A stretch of DNA of 64,000 bases from contig DASSKK010000081.1 in NCBI GenBank assembly GCA_035690495.1, positions 1-64,000 on the forward strand, in the 5' to 3' direction. The notes beneath the pieces are model-generated. The model was not told the DNA's origin and searched no databases. It saw nothing but the letters and a program-made list of their open reading frames with translations. Origin of the DNA: DASSKK01 sp035690495 (GTDB taxonomy: Bacteria; Actinomycetota; Actinomycetes; Propionibacteriales; Nocardioidaceae). This document shows positions 24,493-32,423 of the stretch, in pieces (within the stretch, counting starts at the first letter, position 1; each line of letters opens with the position of its first letter). A program made the translations under genes and the position numbers.

Positions 24493-25121
24493 GCTTCCCA
24501 TCCCCGCCTGAGCCTTTTCCCGCGCCGCTGCATGAGCTCCTTCCTGAGGGCTCGACGCTGTTCCGTGTTCACCCGCAGACCCTTCACGGCAAGCGCACTC
24601 CAGGCAATCTTTTCAACCCCGGAATAGGCCCGGCCAGCCGATGGGCGTTCTTCGGTGTCCCGGTCGTCCCGATGCTCTACGCAGGTGAGACGCCAGAGGC
24701 AGCGGTCTTCGAGGCGATCCTCCACAATCGGGTGCCCGGAGAAGAGATCCCAGCAAGGCACTGGCAGAGCATGGTCATGACCACACTCCGGACGGAGCGC
24801 GCGCTCGAGATGGCGGTGTTCCACTCGGACGGACTGCGTCGGTACGGTCTCCATACACGCGACCTGACGGGTACCCCAGTATCGACGTACGTCGACACAG
24901 TGCGCTGGGCCGAGGCGGTGCACGACAACACCGAGTTGGACGGTGTCGTGTGGATGGCCCGCCAGTTCAACAGGCACCGCGCCCAGGTCTTCTTCGGCGA
25001 TCGTGTCGAGCCGGACGATCTACGGCCGGTCGACGACGTGGCGCGCGACTACCTGGTCCCGAATGACGCGGAGTGGCTCAAGGCCCTCGCCGACCGCATC
25101 GATGTGACGATGCTGGGCTGA
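24486..25121 (+). CDS. RES-domain toxin (NAD+-depleting)
   Basis: A 211-aa RES domain protein: the Arg in LFRVHP, FNPGIGPASRWAFFG, the Tyr in LYAGETPEAAVFEAI and the later Ser/Asn positions form the conserved polar pocket of RES toxins, which degrade NAD+ (phosphorylase or glycohydrolase). GTG 24486 or 24489 overlaps the antitoxin stop. The domain looks complete. The pair lies between a truncated tadE and a complete tadE-tadG pair and is probably an acquired element. Confidence 0.9.
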   Translation: MVSFPSPPEPFPAPLHELLPEGSTLFRVHPQTLHGKRTPGNLFNPGIGPASRWAFFGVPVVPMLYAGETPEAAVFEAILHNRVPGEEIPARHWQSMVMTTLRTERALEMAVFHSDGLRRYGLHTRDLTGTPVSTYVDTVRWAEAVHDNTELDGVVWMARQFNRHRAQVFFGDRVEPDDLRPVDDVARDYLVPNDAEWLKALADRIDVTMLG

Positions 25122-25128
25122 GGAGTTG

Positions 25129-27180
25129 TCAGCGGACGAGGAAGAAGTCCGGCGGTGGGATCGTGACAGCGGCGTTGGGGTCGACGGTCATCGAGATGCT
25201 TGTGCCAGCTCCGTTGAGGGCGATGCTGCTCGAGATGTACTGCGCGTTGCTCAGCGTCTGCGCGGCACCACCACCGATGGTGAACGGGTCGGCGTTCGGG
25301 GTCATATAGACGCCGACCACGTGCAGCAAACCCTGGCCGTTCATGTTGTAGGTCGGGTTCGAGTTGCCGCCATAGCTCTCGCTCCAGAAGGCGAGATCCT
25401 CCGGACCGTCCGGATCCGCCCATGCCGTCTCGGCTGCGGGCAGCGGGTTTCCGTCGACGTCGGTGGTGGCGTCCAGGGCGTTCGGCGCGGTCCAGTCGAC
25501 GTTCCCGCCAGTCTGGGAGAGCTGGCCGTCGCCGGTGTCCCCGGCACATGGCGTTTGCGTCGGCGCGGTGCCGCTCGTGCTGGGGACGCAGCCGTCGGGC
25601 TGGCCCCCCATCGCGATCACGGTCGTGTAGCACAGCTGAAGCGAGCCCCCGGTCTGCTTGAGGTCGCCGTCGCGGATCACCAGGACCGCCTTGTCCGTTG
25701 ATGCGCCGCTCTGGGCGTTCGAGCACACGCTCGAGGCGGTGTTCCCGTTGCCGTGCATGCTGAACCCGGAGCCGTTCCCGATGCTCATCGCGTCATTGCC
25801 GGGGTCTCCGAAGACGTAGACGTGGGTGGCGTTGGGGAGAGCTAGGTTGCCGCCCGGCTTGACCGCGCCGTTGAACACCACCGTCGTGGCGACTATGGGG
25901 GCGCTGCCCGTGAAGCCGCTGTTGGCGGTGCAGTCGACGAACACCCTGCTGGTCGATGTAACGCCCTTCGCCGTCAACTGGGCGGCAGTGGGACTGCAGT
26001 TGCTGATCACGATGTAGCCCTTGGCGGCCGCATTGCCGGCGTCCAGTGTTGAGAATACGGTTGACTCGGCGGTGCTGATCGCGCCCTTGACCGCGGTGAA
26101 GTAGCGATCGTCCACCGGTGAGCGGGTGACCAGGTCGTGCCCGGATGGCGGAGTGGCCGTTCCGGGTAGGCCGGCATCGTCGATGGCTGTCGTCCCGAAG
26201 ACGTTGGCGTCGGCGTCGTAGCCCACACCCTGGCCGAAACCGTTCGCGGCGGCTACCGAGGTGATCTGCCCGGGATCTCCAGTCTTCGGATCGCCAAAGG
26301 CGACGATGCCGTCAGCTGCCTTGCCCAGGAAGATGTTGGCGTTGCTGCCGCCGCTGCATCCGCTGCCGTTCGAGTCGGCGTGGATCGTGCCCGGCTGGCT
26401 CGTGCTGCCGTCGGTTGAGACCTTTCCGAAGACCCGGATCCTCGAGCCACCACTGTTCGAGCCGGTCGACAGGACAGGGCAACCGGTCCGCTTGAGCAGC
26501 AGCATCGCGGGCGCGTTGCCGCCGGGACCGATGTGGTAGCGACCCACCGAGCGGACAGCACTAGCGAGCCGTGTCGTCGCGAGAGCGCCGAGCGTCGTCG
26601 GCTGGGTCTCACCGACCAAGACCCCGACCTGGTCGCAGCCGCCGTAGGTCGCGGCACCCGGGTCCGCGGCCAACGCCGGCAGGCTGTCCTCGGCCCAGTC
26701 GCCGGTGTTGACCTCGTAACCGGACTGGATGCGCACCGTGGTCTTGCCGTCGGTGGAGACGCCAGTGAAGCGGACCCACTTGCTTGGGGTATCGGCTTGG
26801 CAGGTCGCGGACTCCTGATAGGACGTCAGGCTCGAGCACACAACGTCCGGATCCGGTAGCAAGGGGTCTCCGCTCCCGTCGCTCCACGTCTTGCTCGTGA
26901 AGGTGATGCCGCTGCTGGCCACGTAGTACTGCAACGCCTCGCAGACCCCGGTGTACGGGTTCAGCCCGTTGGCGGCGCTGGCGACCAGTCCGTTGACGCC
27001 TGCGATGGCCGCAGAGTCCGCTGCCGACTTGTTCTGCTGCTGGTCCACACGCACTTTGCCCACATCGATGACGAAGGCCGCGGCGATGCAGAGCGCCACC
27101 ATGCTCAGCGCGACAAGCACAGCCACCACGCCATGCTCATCGCGGGTACGCCGGACACGACGTGCTGCGTTGGTCCTCAC
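25129..27180 (-). CDS. TadG-like large exported pilus-associated protein, copy 2
   Basis: A 683-aa protein with the TadG N-terminus: DEHGVVAVLVALSMVALCIAAAFVIDVGKVRVD followed by QQQNKSAADSAAIAGVNGL. The long exported part is rich in Gly, Ser, Thr and Asn with repeated short beta-strand-like segments (e.g. IRDGDLKQTGG, LSNAQYISSSIAL), suggesting a beta-helical or adhesin-like fold. GTG 27180 overlaps the tadE stop as GTGA. No MIDAS motif is visible, so this is not a vWA-type TadG. A surface or tip role is inferred. Confidence 0.83.
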   Translation of the reverse strand: MRTNAARRVRRTRDEHGVVAVLVALSMVALCIAAAFVIDVGKVRVDQQQNKSAADSAAIAGVNGLVASAANGLNPYTGVCEALQYYVASSGITFTSKTWSDGSGDPLLPDPDVVCSSLTSYQESATCQADTPSKWVRFTGVSTDGKTTVRIQSGYEVNTGDWAEDSLPALAADPGAATYGGCDQVGVLVGETQPTTLGALATTRLASAVRSVGRYHIGPGGNAPAMLLLKRTGCPVLSTGSNSGGSRIRVFGKVSTDGSTSQPGTIHADSNGSGCSGGSNANIFLGKAADGIVAFGDPKTGDPGQITSVAAANGFGQGVGYDADANVFGTTAIDDAGLPGTATPPSGHDLVTRSPVDDRYFTAVKGAISTAESTVFSTLDAGNAAAKGYIVISNCSPTAAQLTAKGVTSTSRVFVDCTANSGFTGSAPIVATTVVFNGAVKPGGNLALPNATHVYVFGDPGNDAMSIGNGSGFSMHGNGNTASSVCSNAQSGASTDKAVLVIRDGDLKQTGGSLQLCYTTVIAMGGQPDGCVPSTSGTAPTQTPCAGDTGDGQLSQTGGNVDWTAPNALDATTDVDGNPLPAAETAWADPDGPEDLAFWSESYGGNSNPTYNMNGQGLLHVVGVYMTPNADPFTIGGGAAQTLSNAQYISSSIALNGAGTSISMTVDPNAAVTIPPPDFFLVR

Positions 27181-27728
27181 GGACACGACGGAGTCCTGTC
27201 GTAGAGTGCCACCGAGTCGGCGTTCAGGTCCACCGTGGTGCTGGTGACCAGCCAGTTGAGGCTGGCCGGGCGGACTGCCCACACCTTCACGAAGCAGGAG
27301 CCGTCAGAGGGATTCGATGGATTGTCCGGGGCCGGTCCAGCCGGTGTGTCTGTTCCCGGGGCGACCTCGCACGCGCTGCTCGACGACTGCTCGAAGGTGT
27401 TGGCCCCACCGGAATGGCTGATCAGCACTGCACACACAGAGCTCGCGCTGAGCGGGTTGTCGGCGTTCGCGTAGACGTCGACCGTCCGCTGCACAACGTC
27501 AGTTCCCCATGTGGACACGTTGTCGGTCGACGCTCCGAAGCGCGCACCCTCACGGACCGCGTTGGCAAGTGCGACTTTGTCGCTGTAGGCGAGGCCGAAA
27601 GTGATGATGCCGAACATCAGCATGCCCAGAATCGGCAGCACCAGGGCGAACTCGACCGCGACGGCACCTGACTGCGAGCGCGCGCGGGCGCGCGCTTGCA
27701 TCTGCACCCCCAGTCGACGTCGCGGCAT
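27177..27728 (-). CDS. TadE-like minor pseudopilin, copy 2
   Basis: A 183-aa TadE protein: Arg-rich leader, then SGAVAVEFALVLPILGMLMFG with the Glu of the processing site, ALANAVREGARFG after the helix, and an exported domain with three or four Cys. GGGGAG lies at good spacing before ATG 27728. It is first in a two-gene operon with the large tadG. Confidence 0.88.
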   Translation of the reverse strand: MPRRRLGVQMQARARARSQSGAVAVEFALVLPILGMLMFGIITFGLAYSDKVALANAVREGARFGASTDNVSTWGTDVVQRTVDVYANADNPLSASSVCAVLISHSGGANTFEQSSSSACEVAPGTDTPAGPAPDNPSNPSDGSCFVKVWAVRPASLNWLVTSTTVDLNADSVALYDRTPSCP

Positions 27729-27806
27729 GATTGCTCCCCTCGGGCCACTCGTGCTCCGAGAGTAAGGGCGGTTTCGACCGAATCGGACCGTATGGCGCAG
27801 AGTTGA

Positions 27807-27824
27807 TCCGAACGGATCATTCAG
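27807..27824. promoter_or_regulatory. Tad-associated motif, site 2, with perfect dyad
   Basis: TCCGAACGGATCATTCAG. Its core TGATCCG-AA-CGGATCA (27804-27819) is a perfect 7-2-7 inverted repeat. It lies 79 nt upstream of tadE copy 2 (minus) and in front of the divergent ROK gene. Confidence 0.5.
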
Positions 27825-27894
27825 CGGGTAGCCCGGACACGCCAGAAGGCGACGGGAGATGTTCCGTTCGTGTCACCTCCGCCAAGATGTCGCT

Positions 27895-28860
27895 GTGAAC
27901 GACACGAGCACACCAGCCATCGGCGTGGACATCGGCGGAACGAAGGTGCTGGCCGGCGTGGTCGACGAGAGCGGCGAGGTGCTCGGGAGCGTACGCCTGC
28001 AGACCCCGCACCGCAGCATGGCACCGGACGTGGTCGAGGCGACCATCATCGAGGCCGTGACCCAGCTGCGAACCAGCCATGAGGTCGGCGCCGTTGGAGT
28101 GGGGGCGGCCGGATTCGTCGACGCCGCGGGGGAGCGGGTGGCGTTCTCCCCGCACCTGTCCTGGCGCGACGAGCCGCTCAAGAAGGCGCTCGAGGTGCGC
28201 CTCGGACTGCCGGTGCTGGTTGACAACGACGCGAACACGACGGCCTGGGCCGAGCTGCGGTTCGGCGCCGCGCGCGACCACCGCCACGTGCTGTGCGTGA
28301 CGCTCGGCACCGGGATCGGCGGGGCGCTGATCCTGGACGGGTCGGTGTATCGGGGCGGACACGGGATGGCTGGCGAGTTCGGCCACATGCAGGTGGTGCC
28401 GCAAGGGCGCTTCTGCGAGTGCGGCAACCGCGGCTGCTGGGAGCAGTACTCCTCCGGCAACGCGCTGGTGCGCGAAGCCCGCGAGCTGGTCACGGCACGC
28501 TCCCCGGCTGCCGTACGCCTGCGGGAGCTCGTCGACGGCGACCCGGACCGGCTCACCGGAGCCGTGGTGACCCAGGCCGCCCAGGCGGGCGAGCAGGCGG
28601 CGATCGAGGTGTTCCGCGAAGTCGGGTCCTGGCTGGGACTCGGGCTGGCCGGACTGTGCGCGGGCTTCGACCCCGAGCTGGTCGTGATCGGCGGCGGGGT
28701 CTCCGAAGCGGGCGACCTGCTGCTCGACCCGGCGCGCGAGTCGCTGGCGCACGCGCTGGTCGGCCGGGGCTTCCGGCCGCTGCCGCCGGTCGTCCGCGCC
28801 GAGCTCGGTGCCGACGCGGGCTTCATCGGTGCGGCGGATCTTGCCCGAACGGCTGAGTGA
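27895..28860 (+). CDS. ROK-family sugar kinase, second copy
   Basis: A 321-aa ROK kinase: IGVDIGGTKVLAGVVDESG at the N-terminus, DNDANTTAWAELRFG with the catalytic Asp, LGTGIGGALI, and the zinc motif CECGNRGCWEQYSSG. It is closely similar to glk at 21959 in every motif and looks like an old paralogue; glucose or another hexose is the likely substrate. GTG 27895 is chosen by alignment to ROK starts, although no strong ribosome site precedes it; ATG 27859 is an alternative. Confidence 0.9.
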   Translation: MNDTSTPAIGVDIGGTKVLAGVVDESGEVLGSVRLQTPHRSMAPDVVEATIIEAVTQLRTSHEVGAVGVGAAGFVDAAGERVAFSPHLSWRDEPLKKALEVRLGLPVLVDNDANTTAWAELRFGAARDHRHVLCVTLGTGIGGALILDGSVYRGGHGMAGEFGHMQVVPQGRFCECGNRGCWEQYSSGNALVREARELVTARSPAAVRLRELVDGDPDRLTGAVVTQAAQAGEQAAIEVFREVGSWLGLGLAGLCAGFDPELVVIGGGVSEAGDLLLDPARESLAHALVGRGFRPLPPVVRAELGADAGFIGAADLARTAE

Positions 28861-28901
28861 ATTCCGAGACCCGGGACTCCACCTGCTGGCAGGATCGCCG
28901 C

Positions 28902-29579
28902 ATGCCCTCAGCTCGGGTGATGACTTACAACATCCTGAACGGCGGTGAGCGCGGCGCCGCCCTGCACGACGTGGTGCGTGAGGTCGACCCCGACGTACTG
29001 CTGGTGCAGGAGACCCCGAAGCTGCCGCTGCTGTGGCGCAAGGGCTGCCGGCGGCTCGTGCAGGCCTGGGGCATGCGGCTGGTCACCGGCGGCCGGACGG
29101 CCGGCTCGAACCTGATCGCCGTACGCCGTGGCATCGCCGTCAAGTCGGCCGGTTCCGTGGCGTTCCACGACGGGTCGTTCGCGCCCCGCCGCGGGGTGGC
29201 CTGGGCGCAGCTGCGCATCGAGGGGCGGCTGGTCGGGGTGGTGTGCACGCACTTCTCGCTGGAGGCCTGGCGCCGCGAGCGGGAGGTGGAGCGCGTGCTC
29301 TCCGTGGCCGCGGGACTGCGCGGCTCGGTCATCGTCGGTGGCGACCTGAACGAGAGACCCGTCGCGCCGAACTGGCGACGGCTGGTCTCGGCGGGGTACG
29401 TCGATCACGGCACCAAGCGCTGGCGGACCTTTCCCTCCGACGAGCCCACCAAGCGGATCGACGCACTGCTCGTGCGCGGGCAGGCCGAGGTCGTCCACCA
29501 CGGGGGTCCCGGGGTGCCGGACGAGATGCTGGTCGCCGGCAGCGACCACCGCCCGGTGCTCGCGGTGCTGGACTTCTGA
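28902..29579 (+). CDS. Endonuclease/exonuclease/phosphatase-family hydrolase
   Basis: A 225-aa EEP fold enzyme: VMTYNILNGG at the start, the metal-binding Glu in LLVQETPKL, VCTHFSLE, GGDLNERP with the catalytic Asp/Asn, and the final SDHRPVLAVL with the Asp-His pair. All the hallmark residues of Mg-dependent phosphodiesterases/nucleases are present. ATG 28902 has AGGA upstream. The substrate (nucleic acid, lipid or sugar phosphate) cannot be told from sequence. Confidence 0.88.
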   Translation: MPSARVMTYNILNGGERGAALHDVVREVDPDVLLVQETPKLPLLWRKGCRRLVQAWGMRLVTGGRTAGSNLIAVRRGIAVKSAGSVAFHDGSFAPRRGVAWAQLRIEGRLVGVVCTHFSLEAWRREREVERVLSVAAGLRGSVIVGGDLNERPVAPNWRRLVSAGYVDHGTKRWRTFPSDEPTKRIDALLVRGQAEVVHHGGPGVPDEMLVAGSDHRPVLAVLDF

Positions 29580-29619
29580 GCAGGGCCGATCCGGTCGGTC
29601 AGGCTTCGCCGTCGCAACG

Positions 29620-29668
29620 GTTCACGTGAACGCTTGTGACGCCCAGCGCGGTTGGATCGACGTCACAA
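29620..29668. promoter_or_regulatory. Cluster of inverted repeats upstream of tadE copy 3
   Basis: GTTCACGTGAAC (29620-29631) is a perfect 12-bp palindrome. TTGTGACG (29634-29641) and CGTCACAA (29661-29668) form a second inverted repeat; a further TCGTGACG follows near 29685. The gap 29580-29790 has no ORF, so these are candidate regulator sites for the tadE-tadG operon. Confidence 0.45.
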
Positions 29669-29704
29669 CCGGTCAAGTGCGCGGTCGTGACGGGCACCGC
29701 GTAG

Positions 29705-29722
29705 TCCGAACGGGTCATTTAG
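29705..29722. promoter_or_regulatory. Tad-associated motif, site 3
   Basis: TCCGAACGGGTCATTTAG, nearly the same as site 2 at 27807. It lies about 69 nt upstream of the tadE ATG at 29791. Confidence 0.5.
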
Positions 29723-29790
29723 GCGTCATCGAGGCAGTGGCCCTACAGTCGCGGGTCGGTTTGTCCGATTAGAACTATGTGTGGGGATTG

Positions 29791-30315
29791 ATGCGTAGCT
29801 TCGGCATCCTGCGTGCGCGCCGCGACCAGCGCGGCGCGGCGGCGGTGGAGTTCGCGCTGATCGCCCCGATGCTGTTCTCGGTGCTGTTCGGGATCATCAC
29901 CTACGGCATGTGGCTGGACGACTCGATGAACCTGCGGCAGGGCGTGCGCGAAGCGGCCCGCCAGGCGGTCGTCGGCAACTACGGCGCGGACTCGTGCACG
30001 GCGACGTATGACGACACCTCGACCCCGACCGCGAACATGAAGGCGCTGGTGTGCCAGACCAAGGCCGACGTGTCGGCCTACACCGGAGACACCTACGTCA
30101 AGGTGCTGCTGCCGGACGGCTGGCAGCGCGGCCGCGAGGTGGTGGTCTGCGCGATGATCGACGCGACCCGGCTGCCGGGGTTGGTGCCGCTGCCGCACGG
30201 CGGCCTGATCATGTCCGAGACGCGGATGTCGATCGAGGTCGCCACGCCGGGTCAGTCCGAGACCGGGGGTGAGGAGGTCCTGCCGCCGGGCGCCGACTGG
30301 TCGTGGTGCTCGTGA
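29791..30315 (+). CDS. TadE-like minor pseudopilin, copy 3
   Basis: A 174-aa TadE protein: RDQRGAAAVEFALIAPMLFSVLFGI, then DSMNLRQGVREAARQA and an exported domain with several Cys. ATG 29791 has GGGGA upstream. The post-helix motif LRQGVREAARQ differs from copies 1 and 2, and the N-terminus is close to the truncated copy at 23706, which shares the plus orientation. It is followed with a 4-nt overlap by its tadG partner. Confidence 0.88.
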   Translation: MRSFGILRARRDQRGAAAVEFALIAPMLFSVLFGIITYGMWLDDSMNLRQGVREAARQAVVGNYGADSCTATYDDTSTPTANMKALVCQTKADVSAYTGDTYVKVLLPDGWQRGREVVVCAMIDATRLPGLVPLPHGGLIMSETRMSIEVATPGQSETGGEEVLPPGADWSWCS

Positions 30316-31610
30316 GAGCCCCCAGCCGAGCACGTGACGAGGGCGGTGCGGTCGCGCTGCTCGTCGGCGTGCTCACCGTCATCTTCTTCACGATCGCCGC
30401 GATGGTGGTCGACCTGGGCCAGGCGCGGGTAACGCAGCGTGCTGCGCAGGCAGCGTCCGACGCCTCGGCGCTCGCGGCGGCCAACGCGCTCTATCTCGCC
30501 GGGACGGCCACGCCCGACATCGACGCTGCGGTCGCCGCTGCCAAGAGCTACGCAGCCGACAACTACCAGGTCACCGACGAGGACTGGGCGTCCTGCACCG
30601 ACCCGGACGCGCTGCCCTACCACGTGCCGGGTGACACCTCATGCATTTCGTTCGACGAGCAGGCACAGCCGACGCAGGTGCGAGTGGTCGCGCCGACGCG
30701 ACGAGTGCAGACCCCGTTCGCGAACGTCGTGGGCGTCTCGCACGTCGACGTCGGCGCGCTCGCGCAGGCCACACTGACGCAGGGCGGCAAGTCCGACTGC
30801 GGCCTGTGCATCGTCGGCGGGGGTGACCACGAGCTGCAGAACGGCGACGCCACGATCAGCGGCGGCAACGTGGCGCTGAACGGCAACGTGCTCGTCAAGC
30901 CCAACGGCCTGGTCTCCACCGACGGCAAGATCCTCGTCGAGGGGACCGCAGACGGGCCGTCGGACGGCAGCGGGTACGACCCCGCCCCGCTGCCCAACCA
31001 GCCCAAGATCGACGACCCGTTGGCCAGCGTGCCGATGCCGACGTACTCCGGCCTCACGGTCAAGACCGACCCGTGCGGCACGGGATCCGACCACGGGCCG
31101 GGCATCTACGGCGACTTCGGCTTCCCGAACGCGAACTGCGTCCTGGAGCCGGGGACCTACGTGATCACCGGCAAGTGGAGTCTCACCGGAAGCTCCGGTC
31201 TGGACGGGTCTGCGGGAGTGACCCTGTACTTCGTGTGCGGTACGCCGAGCGCGCCGCGTGCGTGCAACGCACCGGGGGAGGACGGCGGGTGGCTGGACGC
31301 CGCGGGCAACGGCCTGATCACGATCGACGCGCCCGACGACGGTGCGAACAAGGGCTGGGGGATCGTCTACGACCGGTTGAACACCCAGTCGCTGTTCCTG
31401 AGCGGGAACGGCGGGTCGACGTACCACGGCACGATCTACGCCCTGTCCGGTCTGCTGGACTACCGCGGCAACGGCTGCGGAACTGTGAGCACTGCGCTCA
31501 TCGACGTGGGCGGCATGGAGTTCAGCGGCACCAACTCGTGCCTCGCGTCGGACTACGTGCTGGAGGACAACGTCTACGTGCCGCCGCAGGACCCGCACCT
31601 GACCAAGTGA
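30312..31610 (+). CDS. TadG-like exported pilus-associated protein, copy 3
   Basis: A 432-aa protein starting with DEGGAVALLVGVLTVIFFTIAAMVVDLGQARVTQR and AAQAASDASALAAANAL, the TadG pattern. The exported part contains short Gly/Asn-rich repeats (NGDATISGGNVALNGNVLV, LSGNGGST) typical of beta-solenoid surface proteins. GTG 30312 overlaps the tadE stop as GTGA, like copy 2. It shares the general build of the 683-aa copy 2, including similar sequence near the end of the exported region. Confidence 0.83.
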   Translation: MRAPSRARDEGGAVALLVGVLTVIFFTIAAMVVDLGQARVTQRAAQAASDASALAAANALYLAGTATPDIDAAVAAAKSYAADNYQVTDEDWASCTDPDALPYHVPGDTSCISFDEQAQPTQVRVVAPTRRVQTPFANVVGVSHVDVGALAQATLTQGGKSDCGLCIVGGGDHELQNGDATISGGNVALNGNVLVKPNGLVSTDGKILVEGTADGPSDGSGYDPAPLPNQPKIDDPLASVPMPTYSGLTVKTDPCGTGSDHGPGIYGDFGFPNANCVLEPGTYVITGKWSLTGSSGLDGSAGVTLYFVCGTPSAPRACNAPGEDGGWLDAAGNGLITIDAPDDGANKGWGIVYDRLNTQSLFLSGNGGSTYHGTIYALSGLLDYRGNGCGTVSTALIDVGGMEFSGTNSCLASDYVLEDNVYVPPQDPHLTK

Positions 31611-31683
31611 GGGTGACGCCGCCTGCCCGACGCGCCGGCCGGTACGCTCGGCGACCAGGAAGGCGGCGAGAGGAAGAGGTGTG

Positions 31684-32130
31684 ATGGGCGGCCCGGGTGA
31701 GCGGTACCTCCGGCCGGCCGGCGCGGACCGGATGTTCAACCGGCTCGTCGGCGGCCTGACGCGCGCGGGAGTGTCCGTGATGGGCTCTCGGGTGCTTGCG
31801 GTCCGGGGCCGCAAGAGCGGGCTTTGGCGGACCACGCCGGTGAACCTGCTGACGGTGTCAGGGCACCGGTATCTGGTGGCACCGCGCGGGCAGACCGAGT
31901 GGGTGCGCAACATCCGGGTTGCCGGGAGCGCCGAGCTCCGTGTCGGCCGGCGGACCGAGACGGTCACCGTCACCGAGCTTGCCGACGCCGACAAGCCGGT
32001 GGTGATCCGGGCCTACCTGAAGCGCTGGGTCTGGGAGGTCGGCCGATTCTTCGACGGGCTCACCGCCGATGCGACCGTCGAGGAGATGCTCGCCGTCGCA
32101 CCCGGCTTCCCGGTGTTCCGCGTCGAGTGA
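31684..32130 (+). CDS. Deazaflavin (F420)-dependent nitroreductase family protein
   Basis: A 148-aa Ddn/FDOR-B-like split beta-barrel protein: GSRVLAVRGRKSGLWRTTPVNLL is the conserved family segment, followed by YLVAPRGQTEWVRNIRVAG. Such proteins bind F420 or related cofactors and often reduce unsaturated or nitro compounds. GTG 31681 immediately precedes the ATG. It stands alone between tadG and a REP-like element. Confidence 0.87.
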   Translation: MGGPGERYLRPAGADRMFNRLVGGLTRAGVSVMGSRVLAVRGRKSGLWRTTPVNLLTVSGHRYLVAPRGQTEWVRNIRVAGSAELRVGRRTETVTVTELADADKPVVIRAYLKRWVWEVGRFFDGLTADATVEEMLAVAPGFPVFRVE

Positions 32131-32147
32131 CGGCCCGCCGCTGCCCG

Positions 32148-32190
32148 GTGGTTTCGAGGCCCGCCTAGCGGCTCGCACCTCAACCACCGA
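32148..32190. repeat. REP-like element (copy e)
   Basis: GGTGGTTTCGAGGCCCGCC...GGCTCGCACCTCAACCACC, a single hairpin-forming unit. Confidence 0.82.
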
Positions 32191-32386
32191 GCCTCGGCGC
32201 AGATTCGCGCGAGGATCCGAGGCCGAGCTCGACCCCGAGGTGAGGAAGCGGGCTCGCGCGGCGGCGAAGCAGATGGATCCAGCAGAGGTGCTGGACGAGG
32301 TCCGGGACTTCGTGTCGCTGGCGCGCTCTGGTGCATACATGGCCGGTGACCGACGGCTCGCGGCGCACGCACCCCGGCGACGATAA
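32190..32386 (+). pseudogene. Short helical ORF fragment of unknown origin
   Basis: After the REP-like element the plus frame ending at TAA 32386 encodes SEAELDPEVRKRARAAAKQ and a further helix with LDEVRDFVSLARSG. The amphipathic, Ala/Arg/Glu-rich composition and codon use look like real protein. The frame has no start of its own after the repeat; upstream it runs through the REP. It is most likely the tail of a gene truncated by the repeat, but could be chance. Confidence 0.35.
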
Positions 32387-32423
32387 CCGGCCACATGGCG
32401 GAAAGTGACCTACGCAGGCGGGG

